From NCBI GenBank assembly GCA_013001045.1, contig JABDNG010000064.1:1-64000 (forward strand): DNA of 64,000 nucleotides, in the 5' to 3' direction. Position 1 is the first letter of the stretch; each line of letters begins with the position of its first letter. This document shows positions 19,853 to 30,705 of the stretch, one piece after another. The DNA is from Woeseiaceae bacterium. Its GTDB lineage: Bacteria > Pseudomonadota > Gammaproteobacteria > Steroidobacterales > Woeseiaceae. A program made the position numbers and the translations under genes. A model generated the notes under the pieces. That model was not told where the DNA came from and ran no database searches. It saw nothing but the letters and a program-made list of their open reading frames with translations.

Positions 19853-22030
19853 TTAGAAGAGCTCGATCGGATCCACGTCAATAGACCAGCGAACCCTGCG
19901 GGCCATGGGTTCCTGCTCGAGCGCTGGACGCAGTTCTCGCAGCAGGGTATGCAGCTTTTGGCGATCGCCGCTTTGTAGCAGGAGCTGTGCGCGGTAACGG
20001 CCGGCCTTGCGGGCCATGGGCGCATCGACAGGACCGAGGATACGCAATGTATCGTCGGCCTTGTCGGCGACGCGCCGTCGTGCGAGCTCGAGAAATTCCA
20101 GGGCGTCGCCGTGGCGATGCGCTGCGGCCCGGATCAGGGCCAGTCGCGTAAATGGCGGCCAACGTGTGGCCTCGCGCTCCGCGAGCGCCTCCTCCGCGAC
20201 CCGTCCGTAACCGCCTTCAATCAGCGTTGACCAGAAGGGGTGATCCGGAAAGGCCGTCTGAATGAGTACGTCTCCGCGGCGGCTTTCGCGACCCGCGCGT
20301 CCAGCGACCTGCACAATGGATTGCGCCAGACGCTCCGCGCTACGAAAGTCTGTGCCGAACAGACCCTGATCCGCGTTAACGATGCCTACGAGTGTCAGAT
20401 TTGGGAAATGGTGGCCCTTGGAGAGCATCTGCGTTCCGACCAGGATGTCGGCGTCACCCTGCGTCGCCTGTTCGAGCACGTCGTGTATGGCGCCCTTCTT
20501 TTGCGTGCTGTCGCTGTCAACGCGCATGATCGCGTGCCCGGGAAACCGCAGGCGCAACGTCTCTTCCAGGCGCTCGGTGCCCTCACCCAGTGGTTTGACG
20601 ATTTCGCCGCATTCACCACAGCTCGTGTCGAGTGGGCGGCAGGCGCCACAATGGTGGCACCGCAGTTGATTACTGCGCGCGTGCACGGTCAGGCGAGAGT
20701 CGCATCGCTCGCAGCCCGCGATGTGTCCGCAGCTGGCGCAAATGAGCGTCGGTGCAAAGCCGCGCCGATTAAGAAAGATCAATGCCTGGCCACCGGCTTT
20801 GAGGTGGTTGTCGATAGCGTCGCCAAGTGGCTCACTGATTCCATCTGTTGCCGGCATGCGAACCGTATCGACGAGGTGCATGGTGGGGGGCTCTGCGCCG
20901 CCCGCACGTATCGGCAGGTGCAGATGTTTGTAGTTGCCATCGCGGCAATGCTGCAACAACTCCAGTGTGGGCGTTGCGGTTCCGAGAATGACGGGAATAT
21001 CGAGTTGTTTCGCACGCACGATGGCAAGATCTCTCGCCGAGTATCGCAGGCCCTCCTGTTGTTTAAAGGAATGATCGTGTTCTTCGTCAACGATAATCAG
21101 GCCCGGGTTCTTCAGCGGCGTGAAAATTGCCGAGCGCGTTCCAACCAGTAAACGTGCGGCACCCGAACGCGCCGCGCGCCAGGCCGCCAGTCGTTCGATA
21201 TCACTAAGGCCCGAGTGCAACAGCGCCGGTTCAATGCCGAGACGATTACGCAAGCGTGCGACGAGTTGCGGAGTCAGCCCGATTTCGGGCGCCAAAACCA
21301 GCACTTGTTTGCCCTGCTCAATGAAGTCCTGCATGCGTTGCAGATAAACCTCGGTTTTGCCGCTGCCGGTCACGCCGTCAATCAGGTAGGCACCGAAGGT
21401 ATCGCTGCCACGTAAAACGGCCAGGGCTGTTCCTTGATCGTCGTTCAGCGTCAGTTGCTCCGCAGCAGAACTCGTCAGCGTTTCGTCGAAGTCGTCGGCA
21501 CGCGCTTCGAAGCGTGTGATGTAGCCTTTCTCGAACAGTCCCGTCGCCGCGCGTCGCCAGTTTGGCAATTCCTCGGTCAGACGCGTCGCGGCGACCCCGT
21601 TACCGCCGGCGTCGAGCAGGTATTCGAGCAGTTCGGCCTGTCTGGGCGCACGCTTTGCCAGCGCTTCAATGTCGACTGATCCGGCCATATCGCTGATCGT
21701 GATGGTCTCGACAGTCGGGTGCAGCGGCTTGCCCTGCCGCAGGAACGCGGGTAACGCAGCGGCGACGACTTCGCCGATCGGGTGGTGGTAGTAATCGCTG
21801 GTGAATCGGATCAACTTGAGATCGTTTGCGTCCAGCAGGGCAGATTTATCGATGGCTGCGTCGCAATGCCGTAGTTTTCCGGCCGGCAGGGCGGACTCGT
21901 TCGCGTGTCCCAGCACCAGTCCGACCTGCTGCCGGCGGCCGAAGGGCACCAGTACCCGGCAGCCCGGCGCGGGCAGGGCGCCGGCCTTTGGTGGCAGGTA
22001 GTCGAACTCGCGCGACAAAGGCACGTTCAC
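19853..22030 (-). CDS. priA: primosomal protein N' (replication restart helicase)
   Basis: VNVPLSREFDYL, YLIDGVTGSGKTEVYLQ, IIVDEEHDHSFKQQEGLRYSARD, zinc-binding CASCGHIAGCERCD...CHHCG. Confidence 0.96.
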   Translation of the reverse strand: MNVPLSREFDYLPPKAGALPAPGCRVLVPFGRRQQVGLVLGHANESALPAGKLRHCDAAIDKSALLDANDLKLIRFTSDYYHHPIGEVVAAALPAFLRQGKPLHPTVETITISDMAGSVDIEALAKRAPRQAELLEYLLDAGGNGVAATRLTEELPNWRRAATGLFEKGYITRFEARADDFDETLTSSAAEQLTLNDDQGTALAVLRGSDTFGAYLIDGVTGSGKTEVYLQRMQDFIEQGKQVLVLAPEIGLTPQLVARLRNRLGIEPALLHSGLSDIERLAAWRAARSGAARLLVGTRSAIFTPLKNPGLIIVDEEHDHSFKQQEGLRYSARDLAIVRAKQLDIPVILGTATPTLELLQHCRDGNYKHLHLPIRAGGAEPPTMHLVDTVRMPATDGISEPLGDAIDNHLKAGGQALIFLNRRGFAPTLICASCGHIAGCERCDSRLTVHARSNQLRCHHCGACRPLDTSCGECGEIVKPLGEGTERLEETLRLRFPGHAIMRVDSDSTQKKGAIHDVLEQATQGDADILVGTQMLSKGHHFPNLTLVGIVNADQGLFGTDFRSAERLAQSIVQVAGRAGRESRRGDVLIQTAFPDHPFWSTLIEGGYGRVAEEALAEREATRWPPFTRLALIRAAAHRHGDALEFLELARRRVADKADDTLRILGPVDAPMARKAGRYRAQLLLQSGDRQKLHTLLRELRPALEQEPMARRVRWSIDVDPIELF

Positions 22031-22137
22031 GGCAATCGTTAATAGCGGGCCGTTGCTAATCGGGGCATCACTCAGTTATTTGACATAATACGGCAAACCC
22101 GCCTGGAATCCTGTCAACCGGGGTCGAAGCTCAGCCG

Positions 22138-22824
22138 TTGAACAAGGGAGACAAGTTAGATGACCACGTCGTGGAGTCAAGAGATATGGACGTCAGCACC
22201 GCGGTTTTTGCGGTATCGTATTCCGGCACGCCGATAACAGGGACACGAGCACTGCAAAAAGAACGGCAACTCAACCAGTTTTTGGCCGAAGTGGAGCGGC
22301 GTGCGCTGCGTATTGCGGAAATCGGTGTCCGTAATCGGGCTGACGCGCTGGACCTGGTCCAGGACGCGATGATCAAGCTCGTGCACAACTACTCCGAGCG
22401 CGGTCAGGAGGAATGGGCGCCGCTGTTCTACCGCATCCTGCAAAATGGCGTTCGTGACTGGCATCGTCGACAGGCAGTGCGTAATCGCGTCATGGTCTGG
22501 TTTGGCCGCAAAGGCTCTGACTACAATGACTATGACGCGGTCGCGGCAGCTCCCGATCCAATTGGACGGACACCGGACGAGGAACTGTCAAACAGCGAGG
22601 CCATGCAACACCTGGAAGCGGCGGTGCATGACCTGCCCAGGCGGCAACGTGAGGCATTCATGTTGCGAACGTTCGAGGGCCTCGATGTGGCCGGGACCGC
22701 GGTCGCAATGGGTTGTAGTCAGGGTAGCGTGAAAACACATTACTCCCGTGCGGTACATTCGTTGCGGGAACAGCTGGAAGAGCACAGGCCTGAAGGTTAC
22801 GGGCCTGGGGAAGGGTCGCGATGA
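22138..22824 (+). CDS. RNA polymerase sigma-70 family (ECF-like) factor; start may be at 22186
   Basis: ADALDLVQDAMIKLVHNYSER region 2, DLPRRQREAFMLRTFEGLDVAGTAVAMGCSQGSVKTHYSRAVHSLR region 4. Confidence 0.9.
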   Translation: MNKGDKLDDHVVESRDMDVSTAVFAVSYSGTPITGTRALQKERQLNQFLAEVERRALRIAEIGVRNRADALDLVQDAMIKLVHNYSERGQEEWAPLFYRILQNGVRDWHRRQAVRNRVMVWFGRKGSDYNDYDAVAAAPDPIGRTPDEELSNSEAMQHLEAAVHDLPRRQREAFMLRTFEGLDVAGTAVAMGCSQGSVKTHYSRAVHSLREQLEEHRPEGYGPGEGSR

Positions 22825-23177
22825 ACGAAACAAACGATGCGTTCGACAAGAAGGCGAAAGCCATGTTCGACGAGTCTGTCGACGGACTGGATGCGGCGAC
22901 GTTGTCGAAGCTGAATCGAAGTCGCCATCAGGCACTGGCCCAATTGCAGCGCCGGCGACAGACGTGGTCTCGCTGGATGCCGGCGACAGGCGTTGCCGCC
23001 GCCGTGTTGGTTGCAGTGATATTGCTGCAGAGTCCGATGGCTGTTAACGAAATTCCGGGACTGACGACGCCGACTGACATGGAAATCCTGCTCGGCGAGG
23101 ACAGCATAGAGATGCTCGAGGAACTCGAGTTCTACAGCTGGATAGACAGCGCGGACCTGGATAACGATGTTGGCTGA
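22821..23177 (+). CDS. single-TM protein, candidate sigma-factor partner (DUF3619-like)
   Basis: Overlaps sigma gene by 4 nt; cytoplasmic N-terminus, TM GVAAAVLVAVILLQ, acidic C-terminus. Confidence 0.65.
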   Translation: MNETNDAFDKKAKAMFDESVDGLDAATLSKLNRSRHQALAQLQRRRQTWSRWMPATGVAAAVLVAVILLQSPMAVNEIPGLTTPTDMEILLGEDSIEMLEELEFYSWIDSADLDNDVG

Positions 23178-23403
23178 TCGAACATTGCGAGCCCTGGCCT
23201 GGGGCGCCTTGTTGTGCGGCGGTGCAGCATTTGCAGCAGAGGAGGACGTGCCGGACCTGGAATTTCTGGAATATCTCGGCATGTGGGAAGAATCGGATGA
23301 AGACTGGCTGATTCTCGATGAAAGGATGACGGTCGATAATGAAAAGCGGATCGATCCCGCACCGGAAGGTGAAGCGTCGACGGAGAAAGACGATGAAAGT
23401 TAA
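23167..23403 (+). CDS. small secreted protein of unknown function
   Basis: Signal peptide then acidic stretch; overlaps both neighbours, suggesting one operon. Confidence 0.65.
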   Translation: MLADRTLRALAWGALLCGGAAFAAEEDVPDLEFLEYLGMWEESDEDWLILDERMTVDNEKRIDPAPEGEASTEKDDES

Positions 23404-23866
23404 TTCCATAATCATTATTGTCGCGTTGCTTGTCTTTAGCTCGGCTGTTGCCGAGGACGAAGGCATTAGCTGGGCTGAGCTAAATGACGGCCAACGGGAG
23501 GTGCTGAGCCAGCTGGAACAGAGCTGGGATACGTTGCCCGCGACACGCCAGGCGACGCTGGCACGCGGCGCGGAGCGATGGGACGGGATGTCACGCAAAC
23601 AGCGCGAAGCTGCCCGCGCCCGATTCAGTTCCTGGCGTGAGCTGTCCGATGATCGGCGCGACCAAATCCGTGAACGGGCGCAGATCTTCAGGAGCCTTCC
23701 TGCCGCGGAGCAAGATCGTATTCGCAGGAACTTCCGTAATTATCGCGAGATGAATCGCGATCGCCGGGAGCAGCTCAGAGACCGCTACAAACGCATGACG
23801 CCTGAGCAGCGGCAACGTTTGCGTGATCGCCTGCAAAAAAGGCCACGCACAACCGTACGCGACTAG
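23393..23866 (+). CDS. DUF3106-family periplasmic protein
   Basis: Signal peptide MKVNSIIIIVALLVFSSAVA; repeated WDTLPATRQATLARGAERWDGMSRKQREAARARFSSWRELSDDRRDQIRERAQIF pattern. Confidence 0.85.
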   Translation: MKVNSIIIIVALLVFSSAVAEDEGISWAELNDGQREVLSQLEQSWDTLPATRQATLARGAERWDGMSRKQREAARARFSSWRELSDDRRDQIRERAQIFRSLPAAEQDRIRRNFRNYREMNRDRREQLRDRYKRMTPEQRQRLRDRLQKRPRTTVRD

Positions 23867-23889
23867 AGACCCCCCTGGGAAAAAGCGTA

Positions 23890-23924
23890 GAAAAAGGCCT
23901 CCTTCTGGTGGCCTTTTTCTTTGT
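23890..23924 (+). terminator. Rho-independent terminator after the sigma/DUF3106 operon
   Basis: GAAAAAGGCC-N10-GGCCTTTTTC perfect arms with T run. Confidence 0.88.
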
Positions 23925-23975
23925 GCCCGCAGATAGCCTTCGTTACACTGCCGCAGTCCAGAGGGAGGCGTACGA

Positions 23976-25514
23976 ATGAAAATCGGTGTTCCGAAAGAAA
24001 TCCACGCTGAAGAGCGACGAGTTGCGACGACGCCCGAGGTTGCTGCCGAGCTCATCAAACTCGGTTTTAGTGTCGCAGTTGAGGCCGACGCCGGAGCTGC
24101 GGCCAGTTATTCCGATGACGCTTATACGCAAGCCGGATGCGATGTCATCGTCTCGAGCAGCGATTTGTGGATGCATGCCGATCTGATTCTCAAGGTCAGG
24201 CCGCCAGAGGGCGCCGAGGCGGCAGCGCTGCGCCCCGACCAGACGTTGATCAGTTTCCTATGGCCAGGCCAAAACCCGGAACTGCTCGAGCAGCTGACCG
24301 AAAGCGGCGCGACAGTGATGGCGATGGACAGCGTGCCGCGCATCTCTCGCGCGCAGAAGATGGACGCACTCAGTTCCATGGCAAACATCGCCGGCTATCG
24401 GGCCGTTATTGAGGCGGCGCAACATTTCGGACGATTTTTCACCGGACAGATTACGGCGGCGGGAAAAGTGCCTCCGGCCAAGGTGATGGTCATTGGCGCA
24501 GGTGTTGCGGGACTCGCGGCCATAGGTGCCGCGAAAAGCATGGGCGCCATTGTTCGCGCCTTCGACACACGTCCCGAGGTCAAAGAGCAGGTTGAGAGCA
24601 TGGATGCCGAATTCCTGATGCTCGATTTCGAAGATGACGAGGGCGGATCTGGCGAGGGCGGCTACGCCAAAGTAATGAGTGAGGAGTTCATCAAAGCCGA
24701 GATGGCGCTGTTTGCCGAACAGGCGAAAGACGTCGACATCATCATCACGACGGCGCTGATCCCGGGTAAGCCGGCACCGCGGCTCATTACGGCCGAGATG
24801 GTTGATTCAATGAAAGATGGCAGCGTCATCGTCGATCTTGCAGCGGAGCAAGGGGGTAACTGCGAACTCACGAGAGCAAACGAAGTGGTGCACACAGGTG
24901 GCGTTTCTATCATTGGTTACACGGACCTGCCCAGTCGACTCGCCGCGCAGTCCAGTCAGCTCTATGCAACCAACCTGAGGCACTTAATTACCGACCTTAC
25001 TCCGGAGAAGGATGGCAATATCGTTGTCGACTTTGACGACGAAGTCGTTCGCGGGGCGACCGTTTGTAAAGACGGGAAGACGACCTGGCCGCCGCCTGCT
25101 CCAAAGCTCTCGGCGGCGCCGCCAAAAGCGCAGCCCACGCCGACAGCGGTCGTTGTCGAGCCGAAGAAAAAGTCGGTCGTCGGTCCGGTCATTGCAGCCG
25201 TCGTCGGCGGCCTCGCGTTGCTGGGCCTCGGCGCGGTGGCTCCGGAGTCCTTTATGGCGCATTTCACAGTGTTCGTACTGGCGTGTTTTATCGGCTACAT
25301 GGTCATCTGGAATGTTTCACCGGCATTGCATACGCCACTCATGAGCGTCACGAACGCGATTTCGAGCATTATAGTCATCGGCGCACTCTTACAAATCAGC
25401 TCGACAGACAAAGTCATCATGTGGATAGCCGTCGCTACGGTGCTGATTACGAGCATCAATATTGCAGGTGGCTTTGCCGTAACACGCCGCATGCTCGAAA
25501 TGTTCCGGAAGTGA
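23976..25514 (+). CDS. pntA: NAD(P) transhydrogenase subunit alpha
   Basis: [71 protein letters not shown]-terminal TM domain. Confidence 0.97.
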   Translation: MKIGVPKEIHAEERRVATTPEVAAELIKLGFSVAVEADAGAAASYSDDAYTQAGCDVIVSSSDLWMHADLILKVRPPEGAEAAALRPDQTLISFLWPGQNPELLEQLTESGATVMAMDSVPRISRAQKMDALSSMANIAGYRAVIEAAQHFGRFFTGQITAAGKVPPAKVMVIGAGVAGLAAIGAAKSMGAIVRAFDTRPEVKEQVESMDAEFLMLDFEDDEGGSGEGGYAKVMSEEFIKAEMALFAEQAKDVDIIITTALIPGKPAPRLITAEMVDSMKDGSVIVDLAAEQGGNCELTRANEVVHTGGVSIIGYTDLPSRLAAQSSQLYATNLRHLITDLTPEKDGNIVVDFDDEVVRGATVCKDGKTTWPPPAPKLSAAPPKAQPTPTAVVVEPKKKSVVGPVIAAVVGGLALLGLGAVAPESFMAHFTVFVLACFIGYMVIWNVSPALHTPLMSVTNAISSIIVIGALLQISSTDKVIMWIAVATVLITSINIAGGFAVTRRMLEMFRK

Positions 25515-25521
25515 GGTCGAC

Positions 25522-26922
25522 ATGATTCCTACAGGCGTAGTTACCGTTTCGTACATCACAGCGACGGTACTTTTCATTCTGGCGCTCGGCGGCCTGTCGC
25601 ACCAGGAAACCGCAAGACGTGGCAACTGGTACGGCATCATCGGCATGGCTATCGCGCTGCTGGCGACGATCTTCGGCGAAAATGTCACGCAGAACTTCGG
25701 CTTGCTTATTATCGCGTTACTGGTCGGTGGCAGCATTGGCTTGGTGCTCGCGCGTCGCGTGCAGATGACACAAATGCCGGAGCTGGTCGCAGTGTTGCAC
25801 AGCCTTGTCGGTCTTGCGGCAGTTGCGGTGGGTTTCGCGAGCTTCATGGACCCGAATAAACACTATGTTGGTATCGAGCTCACGATTCACGACATAGAGA
25901 CCTACCTCGGCATCTTGATCGGCGCGCTAACGTTTTCGGGTTCCGTCATTGCGTTCGGCAAGCTCTCGGGCCGCATTGGCGGCAGTCCGATGCTGTTGCC
26001 CGCACGCCATTGGCTCAATCTGGCCTTGCTGCTCGGTGCGATATGGTTCGGACGCGAGTTTGTATTGCAGTCGGCAGCGGGTGGCGGCATAGCGCCACTC
26101 ATAATCATGACGGTTATCGCACTGCTGTTCGGCGTGCACATGGTGATGGCAATCGGTGGCGCCGACATGCCCGTCGTCGTGTCGATGCTCAACAGTTACT
26201 CGGGATGGGCGGCATCGGCAACCGGCTTCATGCTTAACAACGATCTGTTGATCGTTACCGGTGCACTGGTGGGTTCGAGTGGCGCCATCCTGAGTTACAT
26301 CATGTGCCGCGCCATGAATCGAAAATTCCTGTCGGTCATTGCGGGTGGTTTCGGCACCGGCGGCGGCGCAGCTGCGAGCAGCGGTGGCGAGCACCAGGGC
26401 GAGGTTGTTGCGATCGATCCACAGGAGACGGCTGCTTTGCTGGCGGGCGCCAAGGAAGTGATGATCGTTCCCGGTTACGGTATGGCCGTCGCACAGGCGC
26501 AGCATACGGTCTTCGAGATCACGCGCGTGTTGCGAGAAAAAGGCGTCAATGTTCGATTCGGCATCCACCCGGTTGCAGGCCGAATGCCCGGCCATATGAA
26601 CGTATTGCTGGCTGAAGCCCGCGTGCCTTACGATATCGTGTATGAAATGGACGAGGTCAACGACGATTTCCCGAACGTCGATGTGTCCGTGATTATCGGC
26701 GCAAACGATATCGTGAATCCATCAGCACAGGACGAACCGGACAGCCCAATCGCCGGTATGCCGGTGCTGGAGGTCTGGAAAGGCTCGACATCCATTGTTC
26801 TAAAACGCAGTATGGCAACAGGTTACGCCGGCGTTCAGAATCCGCTGTTTTTCAAGGACAATACGCGCATGTTGTTCGGCGACGCGAAGGAAACGCTGGA
26901 CGAGGTTTTGAAGGCGCTCTGA
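25522..26922 (+). CDS. pntB: NAD(P) transhydrogenase subunit beta
   Basis: [54 protein letters not shown]. Confidence 0.97.
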   Translation: MIPTGVVTVSYITATVLFILALGGLSHQETARRGNWYGIIGMAIALLATIFGENVTQNFGLLIIALLVGGSIGLVLARRVQMTQMPELVAVLHSLVGLAAVAVGFASFMDPNKHYVGIELTIHDIETYLGILIGALTFSGSVIAFGKLSGRIGGSPMLLPARHWLNLALLLGAIWFGREFVLQSAAGGGIAPLIIMTVIALLFGVHMVMAIGGADMPVVVSMLNSYSGWAASATGFMLNNDLLIVTGALVGSSGAILSYIMCRAMNRKFLSVIAGGFGTGGGAAASSGGEHQGEVVAIDPQETAALLAGAKEVMIVPGYGMAVAQAQHTVFEITRVLREKGVNVRFGIHPVAGRMPGHMNVLLAEARVPYDIVYEMDEVNDDFPNVDVSVIIGANDIVNPSAQDEPDSPIAGMPVLEVWKGSTSIVLKRSMATGYAGVQNPLFFKDNTRMLFGDAKETLDEVLKAL

Positions 26923-26965
26923 AGTTTCGTCATAATCGCGGTGTAACCAGTGGCTTACATGAGGT

Positions 26966-27625
26966 TTGGTAATGCTCGCAGGACTCGCATCCGATATTTC
27001 GCAGCAGGTTCTAAGGACCGACGTTGCCGGAATGCCGCTCGAGTGGATTGACTACCGCGAAGCGGTACGTCTCTACCATGCCGAGCAGGTTGCGTACGAC
27101 TGCGGGACACGCCTTTACTCGGTGTTTGGCGGCTACAGCTCACTGGACGGCCGCCGCAGTCGCATCGACGTCAACTCGATTATTGCCACACATGGATCCA
27201 GCCGAAGCCTTTCGCGAAACCGCGACAAGTATGTGCCGCCGCTGAATAATCGGACCTTGTTCAAGCGCGACGCAAACCTGTGTCTCTATTGCGGCATGCG
27301 TTACATGACGCGCGACCTGACACGCGATCACGTTACGCCGGTCTCGAAAGGCGGCACTGATTCCTGGACCAACGTCGCGACGGCGTGCCGTCGTTGCAAC
27401 AACTACAAGGGTGGTCGCACGCCCGAGCAGGCGGCAATGCAACTGATCGCTGTGCCCTTCACGCCGAATTATGCCGAGTACATTTATCTCAAAGGCCGGC
27501 GCGTTTTGGCCGACCAGATGCAGTACCTGCTGGCACATATCCCACGCTCGAGCCCTTTGCACGCGCGACTGAGCGATCATTTGTCAAATGGTGAAGAGAT
27601 CCTAGAAGTGCACTTCCACGACTGA
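26966..27625 (+). CDS. HNH endonuclease
   Basis: LFKRDANLCLYCGMRYMTRDLTRDHVTPVSKGGTDSWTNVATACRRCNNYKGGRTPEQA HNH motif. Confidence 0.92.
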   Translation: MVMLAGLASDISQQVLRTDVAGMPLEWIDYREAVRLYHAEQVAYDCGTRLYSVFGGYSSLDGRRSRIDVNSIIATHGSSRSLSRNRDKYVPPLNNRTLFKRDANLCLYCGMRYMTRDLTRDHVTPVSKGGTDSWTNVATACRRCNNYKGGRTPEQAAMQLIAVPFTPNYAEYIYLKGRRVLADQMQYLLAHIPRSSPLHARLSDHLSNGEEILEVHFHD

Positions 27626-28515
27626 TGCAGTACCTGATTGACGCCAGCGTCTATGTTTTTCGCGCTTACTATTCCATGCCCGACGACATGGTTGATGAAT
27701 CGGGCAACCCGATCAACGCGCTCTATGGCTTTTGTCGCTTCATCGGCGATTTCATGGAGTCCGTGACGCCCGAGTACGTTGCCGTATTATTTGACGAGAG
27801 TCTGTCGAAGTCCTTTCGCACGGAAATCTACCCCGAGTACAAAGCCAATCGAGACCCCGCACCACCGGAACTGAAACGACAGTTTGAACAATGCCGGCGA
27901 TTCGTTCGGGCGATGGGCTTGATGGAGTGCGCCAGCCCGAAGTACGAGGCGGATGACCTGATCGGCACGCTGGTCGAACACGGGCGCCGCAATGGCCGGC
28001 CGTCGACGATTGTGACGCGGGACAAGGACCTGACCCAGTTGCTGAAAAAAGAAGACGTATTCTGGGATTTCGCCGGAAAGGGCAAATTGCGTTATGAAGA
28101 GATTCCAGATTCTTTCGGTGTCTGGCCAGAACAGATTGCCGATTTTCTCGCGTTAGCGGGTGATGCCGTCGACAATATCAAGGGTGTGCCTGGTGTCGGC
28201 AAGAAAACGGCGACGGTGCTGCTGCAGCATTTTGGCAGTCTTGACGAGATCTATGACAACCTTCACAAGGTGCACGAGGTTAACGTGCGCGGCGCTAAGA
28301 CGCTGGGCGTCAAACTCGAAACACACAGGGACGACGCGATACTCGCGCGTCGCCTGACAGGCATCGCCTGCGATGCGCCAATCGAAAACGCCGAAGCGGC
28401 GATGCAGCCGTCCGCACCGCGGCTCGGGGAGATCCATGCGCTGTTCGATGAGGCTGGTATCGGCACGGCCTTGCGACGGCAGGCGGAGCGCGTCTCCGAT
28501 ATCTACCGGCACTAG
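27625..28515 (+). CDS. 5'-3' exonuclease (flap endonuclease/Xni-like)
   Basis: YLIDASVYVFRAYYSMP, YKANRDPAPPELKRQF, SPKYEADDLIGTL, LAGDAVDNIKGVPGVGKKTA; start overlaps HNH stop (TGATG). Confidence 0.92.
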   Translation: MQYLIDASVYVFRAYYSMPDDMVDESGNPINALYGFCRFIGDFMESVTPEYVAVLFDESLSKSFRTEIYPEYKANRDPAPPELKRQFEQCRRFVRAMGLMECASPKYEADDLIGTLVEHGRRNGRPSTIVTRDKDLTQLLKKEDVFWDFAGKGKLRYEEIPDSFGVWPEQIADFLALAGDAVDNIKGVPGVGKKTATVLLQHFGSLDEIYDNLHKVHEVNVRGAKTLGVKLETHRDDAILARRLTGIACDAPIENAEAAMQPSAPRLGEIHALFDEAGIGTALRRQAERVSDIYRH

Positions 28516-28529
28516 CGGGCTCCCTGGCC

Positions 28530-29399
28530 ATGCCCGACTGGTCATCGATAAGCGAACATCTGCGGAGCGCCGGCCTAGCGCTCGACAAGCCGCTGGCACC
28601 GCGACCTGTCGGCGGTGGAGATATCAGCGCTGCATGGCGTCTTGACACCAGGAACGGCGACGTCTTTCTCAAGACTGGCCCGCTCTCGGCGAGCGACATG
28701 TTTGCGGCTGAGGCTGCGGGCCTTGCGGAGATAGCGGCATCTAATGCGGTGCGTGTCCCCGACTTGCTGGCGACCGGTCAGTCCGGAGACGCGGCATTTC
28801 TTGCGCTGGAGTGGCTGGACCTCGACAAGCCCGGTTCGAACACTGAACGATTGTTCGGCGAGCAACTGGCCACGCTGCATCGTACGGTCAAGGACCGGTT
28901 TGGCTGGCACCGGGACAACACGATCGGTCTTACGCCGCAGCACAACCGCTGGTCCGTCGATTGGGTGGATTTCTTTCGAGAGCATCGCCTCGGCTATCAG
29001 CTCGAGCTCGCCGCAAGGAACGGTTTTGCCGGCGAGCTGCAGCGCAAGGGCATGCAACTCATGAAACGCATGCCGTTGTTTTTCGAGAGTTACGATCCCG
29101 TGCCGTCGCTGCTGCACGGCGATTTGTGGGGGGGCAATTGGGCAAGCAGCGGCGGTGAGCCCGTACTTTTTGACCCCGCAGTTTACTTTGGCGATCGCGA
29201 GACGGACATTGCGATGACGCGGCTGTTTGGCGGGTTTGGCGGTGCGTTCTACGACGCCTACCAAACTGCCTGGCCGCTGGCGCCCGGAAGCCATGACCGA
29301 CAACAGCTCTATCAGCTCTACCATATCCTGAATCACCTCAACCTGTTTGGCAGTGGCTACCTGGGTCGGGCTCTGGCGTTGACAAAAGCGCTGCTGTAG
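28530..29399 (+). CDS. fructosamine kinase family protein
   Basis: SLLHGDLWGGNWASSGGEPVLFDPAVYFGDRETDIAMTRLFGGF. Confidence 0.93.
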   Translation: MPDWSSISEHLRSAGLALDKPLAPRPVGGGDISAAWRLDTRNGDVFLKTGPLSASDMFAAEAAGLAEIAASNAVRVPDLLATGQSGDAAFLALEWLDLDKPGSNTERLFGEQLATLHRTVKDRFGWHRDNTIGLTPQHNRWSVDWVDFFREHRLGYQLELAARNGFAGELQRKGMQLMKRMPLFFESYDPVPSLLHGDLWGGNWASSGGEPVLFDPAVYFGDRETDIAMTRLFGGFGGAFYDAYQTAWPLAPGSHDRQQLYQLYHILNHLNLFGSGYLGRALALTKALL

Positions 29400-29422
29400 G
29401 GTCTCGCAGCAAGGAGAGCAGA

Positions 29423-30691
29423 TTGAACAAGACAGTAGTCGTTATTGCCGCAATGACCCTGGTCGCGGCGCTTGCGCTGACACAAATCGCGATGCGCGAC
29501 GCCGATGCGCCGGGCATCATCATCGAACGTCTCGCGCGAATCGATTCAGCAATTAACACCGAGGTAGAAGCTGGCGAGATACCGGGCGCGGTGGCGCTCA
29601 TCGTGAAGAATGGAGAGGTCGTTTACCACAAGAGTTTTGGTTTTGCGGATATCGACTCGCAATCGCCCATGCAACCGGACAGCATCTTTCGAATCGCGTC
29701 CATGACGAAATCAATCACCACGGTTGCGGCGATGGTGCTCTATGAACAAGGCCATTTTCGTCTGAACGACCCCGTCGCCCGATACATCCCGGAATTCGCA
29801 GAAATGAGCGTGATCAGCGAAGTCGATGGTGAAGGCAATGTGACGGCAGCTGTTCCTGCGACGAAACCGATCAAGATCATCGATCTCATGACGCATTCCT
29901 CCGGGATCGGCTACCCGTTCATCCCCAGCAAGGCACAGAAGACCTACTACGATGCGGGACTTATTGACGGCCTGACAATCAAAGACCTGAAGCTTGCGTC
30001 GCAAATGAAATTGCTTGCTGCTCAGCCGCTGCTTTTCGAGCCCGGTTCCGAATTTGCGTACGGTCTGAGCACGGACCTTCTCGGCTACCTTGTTGAAGTT
30101 GTCAGCGGTAAGACTCTCGATCGATTTTTTGCGGATGAGATATTCGAACCGCTCGGCATGGACGATACGCATTTCTATCTACCGGAGAGCAAGTACGGTC
30201 GCCTGGTTACTTTGTACAATGATGTTGACGGCGTCGGCCTGGTCGCGCATGAGGGCACGGGAACCGATATCGAAGTCAACGATTCGCTGTATCCCGTCAT
30301 TGGTGCGAAGACCTACTTTTCAGGGGGCGCTGGATTGTCGTCTACTGCAGAAGACTATGCACTGTTTCTGCAGATGCTACTGAACGATGGTGAACTCAAC
30401 GGCGCAAGAATTCTCGGCCGCAAGTCGGTCGAACTGATGCGCACGGGTCGGGTGGATTGGGACGGTGATGATGTCCCCGATTTCGGTCTCGGTTTCGCCG
30501 TCGTGTCCGATGTGGGCAAGAACGGTGAACTTGCGTCGCCAGGAACCTATGCCTGGGGCGGGGCGTTCGATACGTCGTACTGGATCGATCCGGAGGAGAA
30601 ACTGATCGGGGTTTATATGTCTCAGGCCCGACCTACAAAATCCGACCTCGGCAGAAGATTCAGTACGCTCGTCTACCAGGCGCTGGAATAA
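29423..30691 (+). CDS. serine hydrolase (beta-lactamase family, class C-like)
   Basis: FRIASMTKSITTVAAMVL (SxxK), FAYGLSTDLLGYL, LMTHSSGIGY. Confidence 0.9.
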   Translation: MNKTVVVIAAMTLVAALALTQIAMRDADAPGIIIERLARIDSAINTEVEAGEIPGAVALIVKNGEVVYHKSFGFADIDSQSPMQPDSIFRIASMTKSITTVAAMVLYEQGHFRLNDPVARYIPEFAEMSVISEVDGEGNVTAAVPATKPIKIIDLMTHSSGIGYPFIPSKAQKTYYDAGLIDGLTIKDLKLASQMKLLAAQPLLFEPGSEFAYGLSTDLLGYLVEVVSGKTLDRFFADEIFEPLGMDDTHFYLPESKYGRLVTLYNDVDGVGLVAHEGTGTDIEVNDSLYPVIGAKTYFSGGAGLSSTAEDYALFLQMLLNDGELNGARILGRKSVELMRTGRVDWDGDDVPDFGLGFAVVSDVGKNGELASPGTYAWGGAFDTSYWIDPEEKLIGVYMSQARPTKSDLGRRFSTLVYQALE

Positions 30692-30705
30692 CGATTGCAC
30701 AGTGT

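Noticed and set aside
20240-21151. 303-aa plus-strand ORF
   Set aside because: Antisense to priA; composition typical of shadow ORFs.
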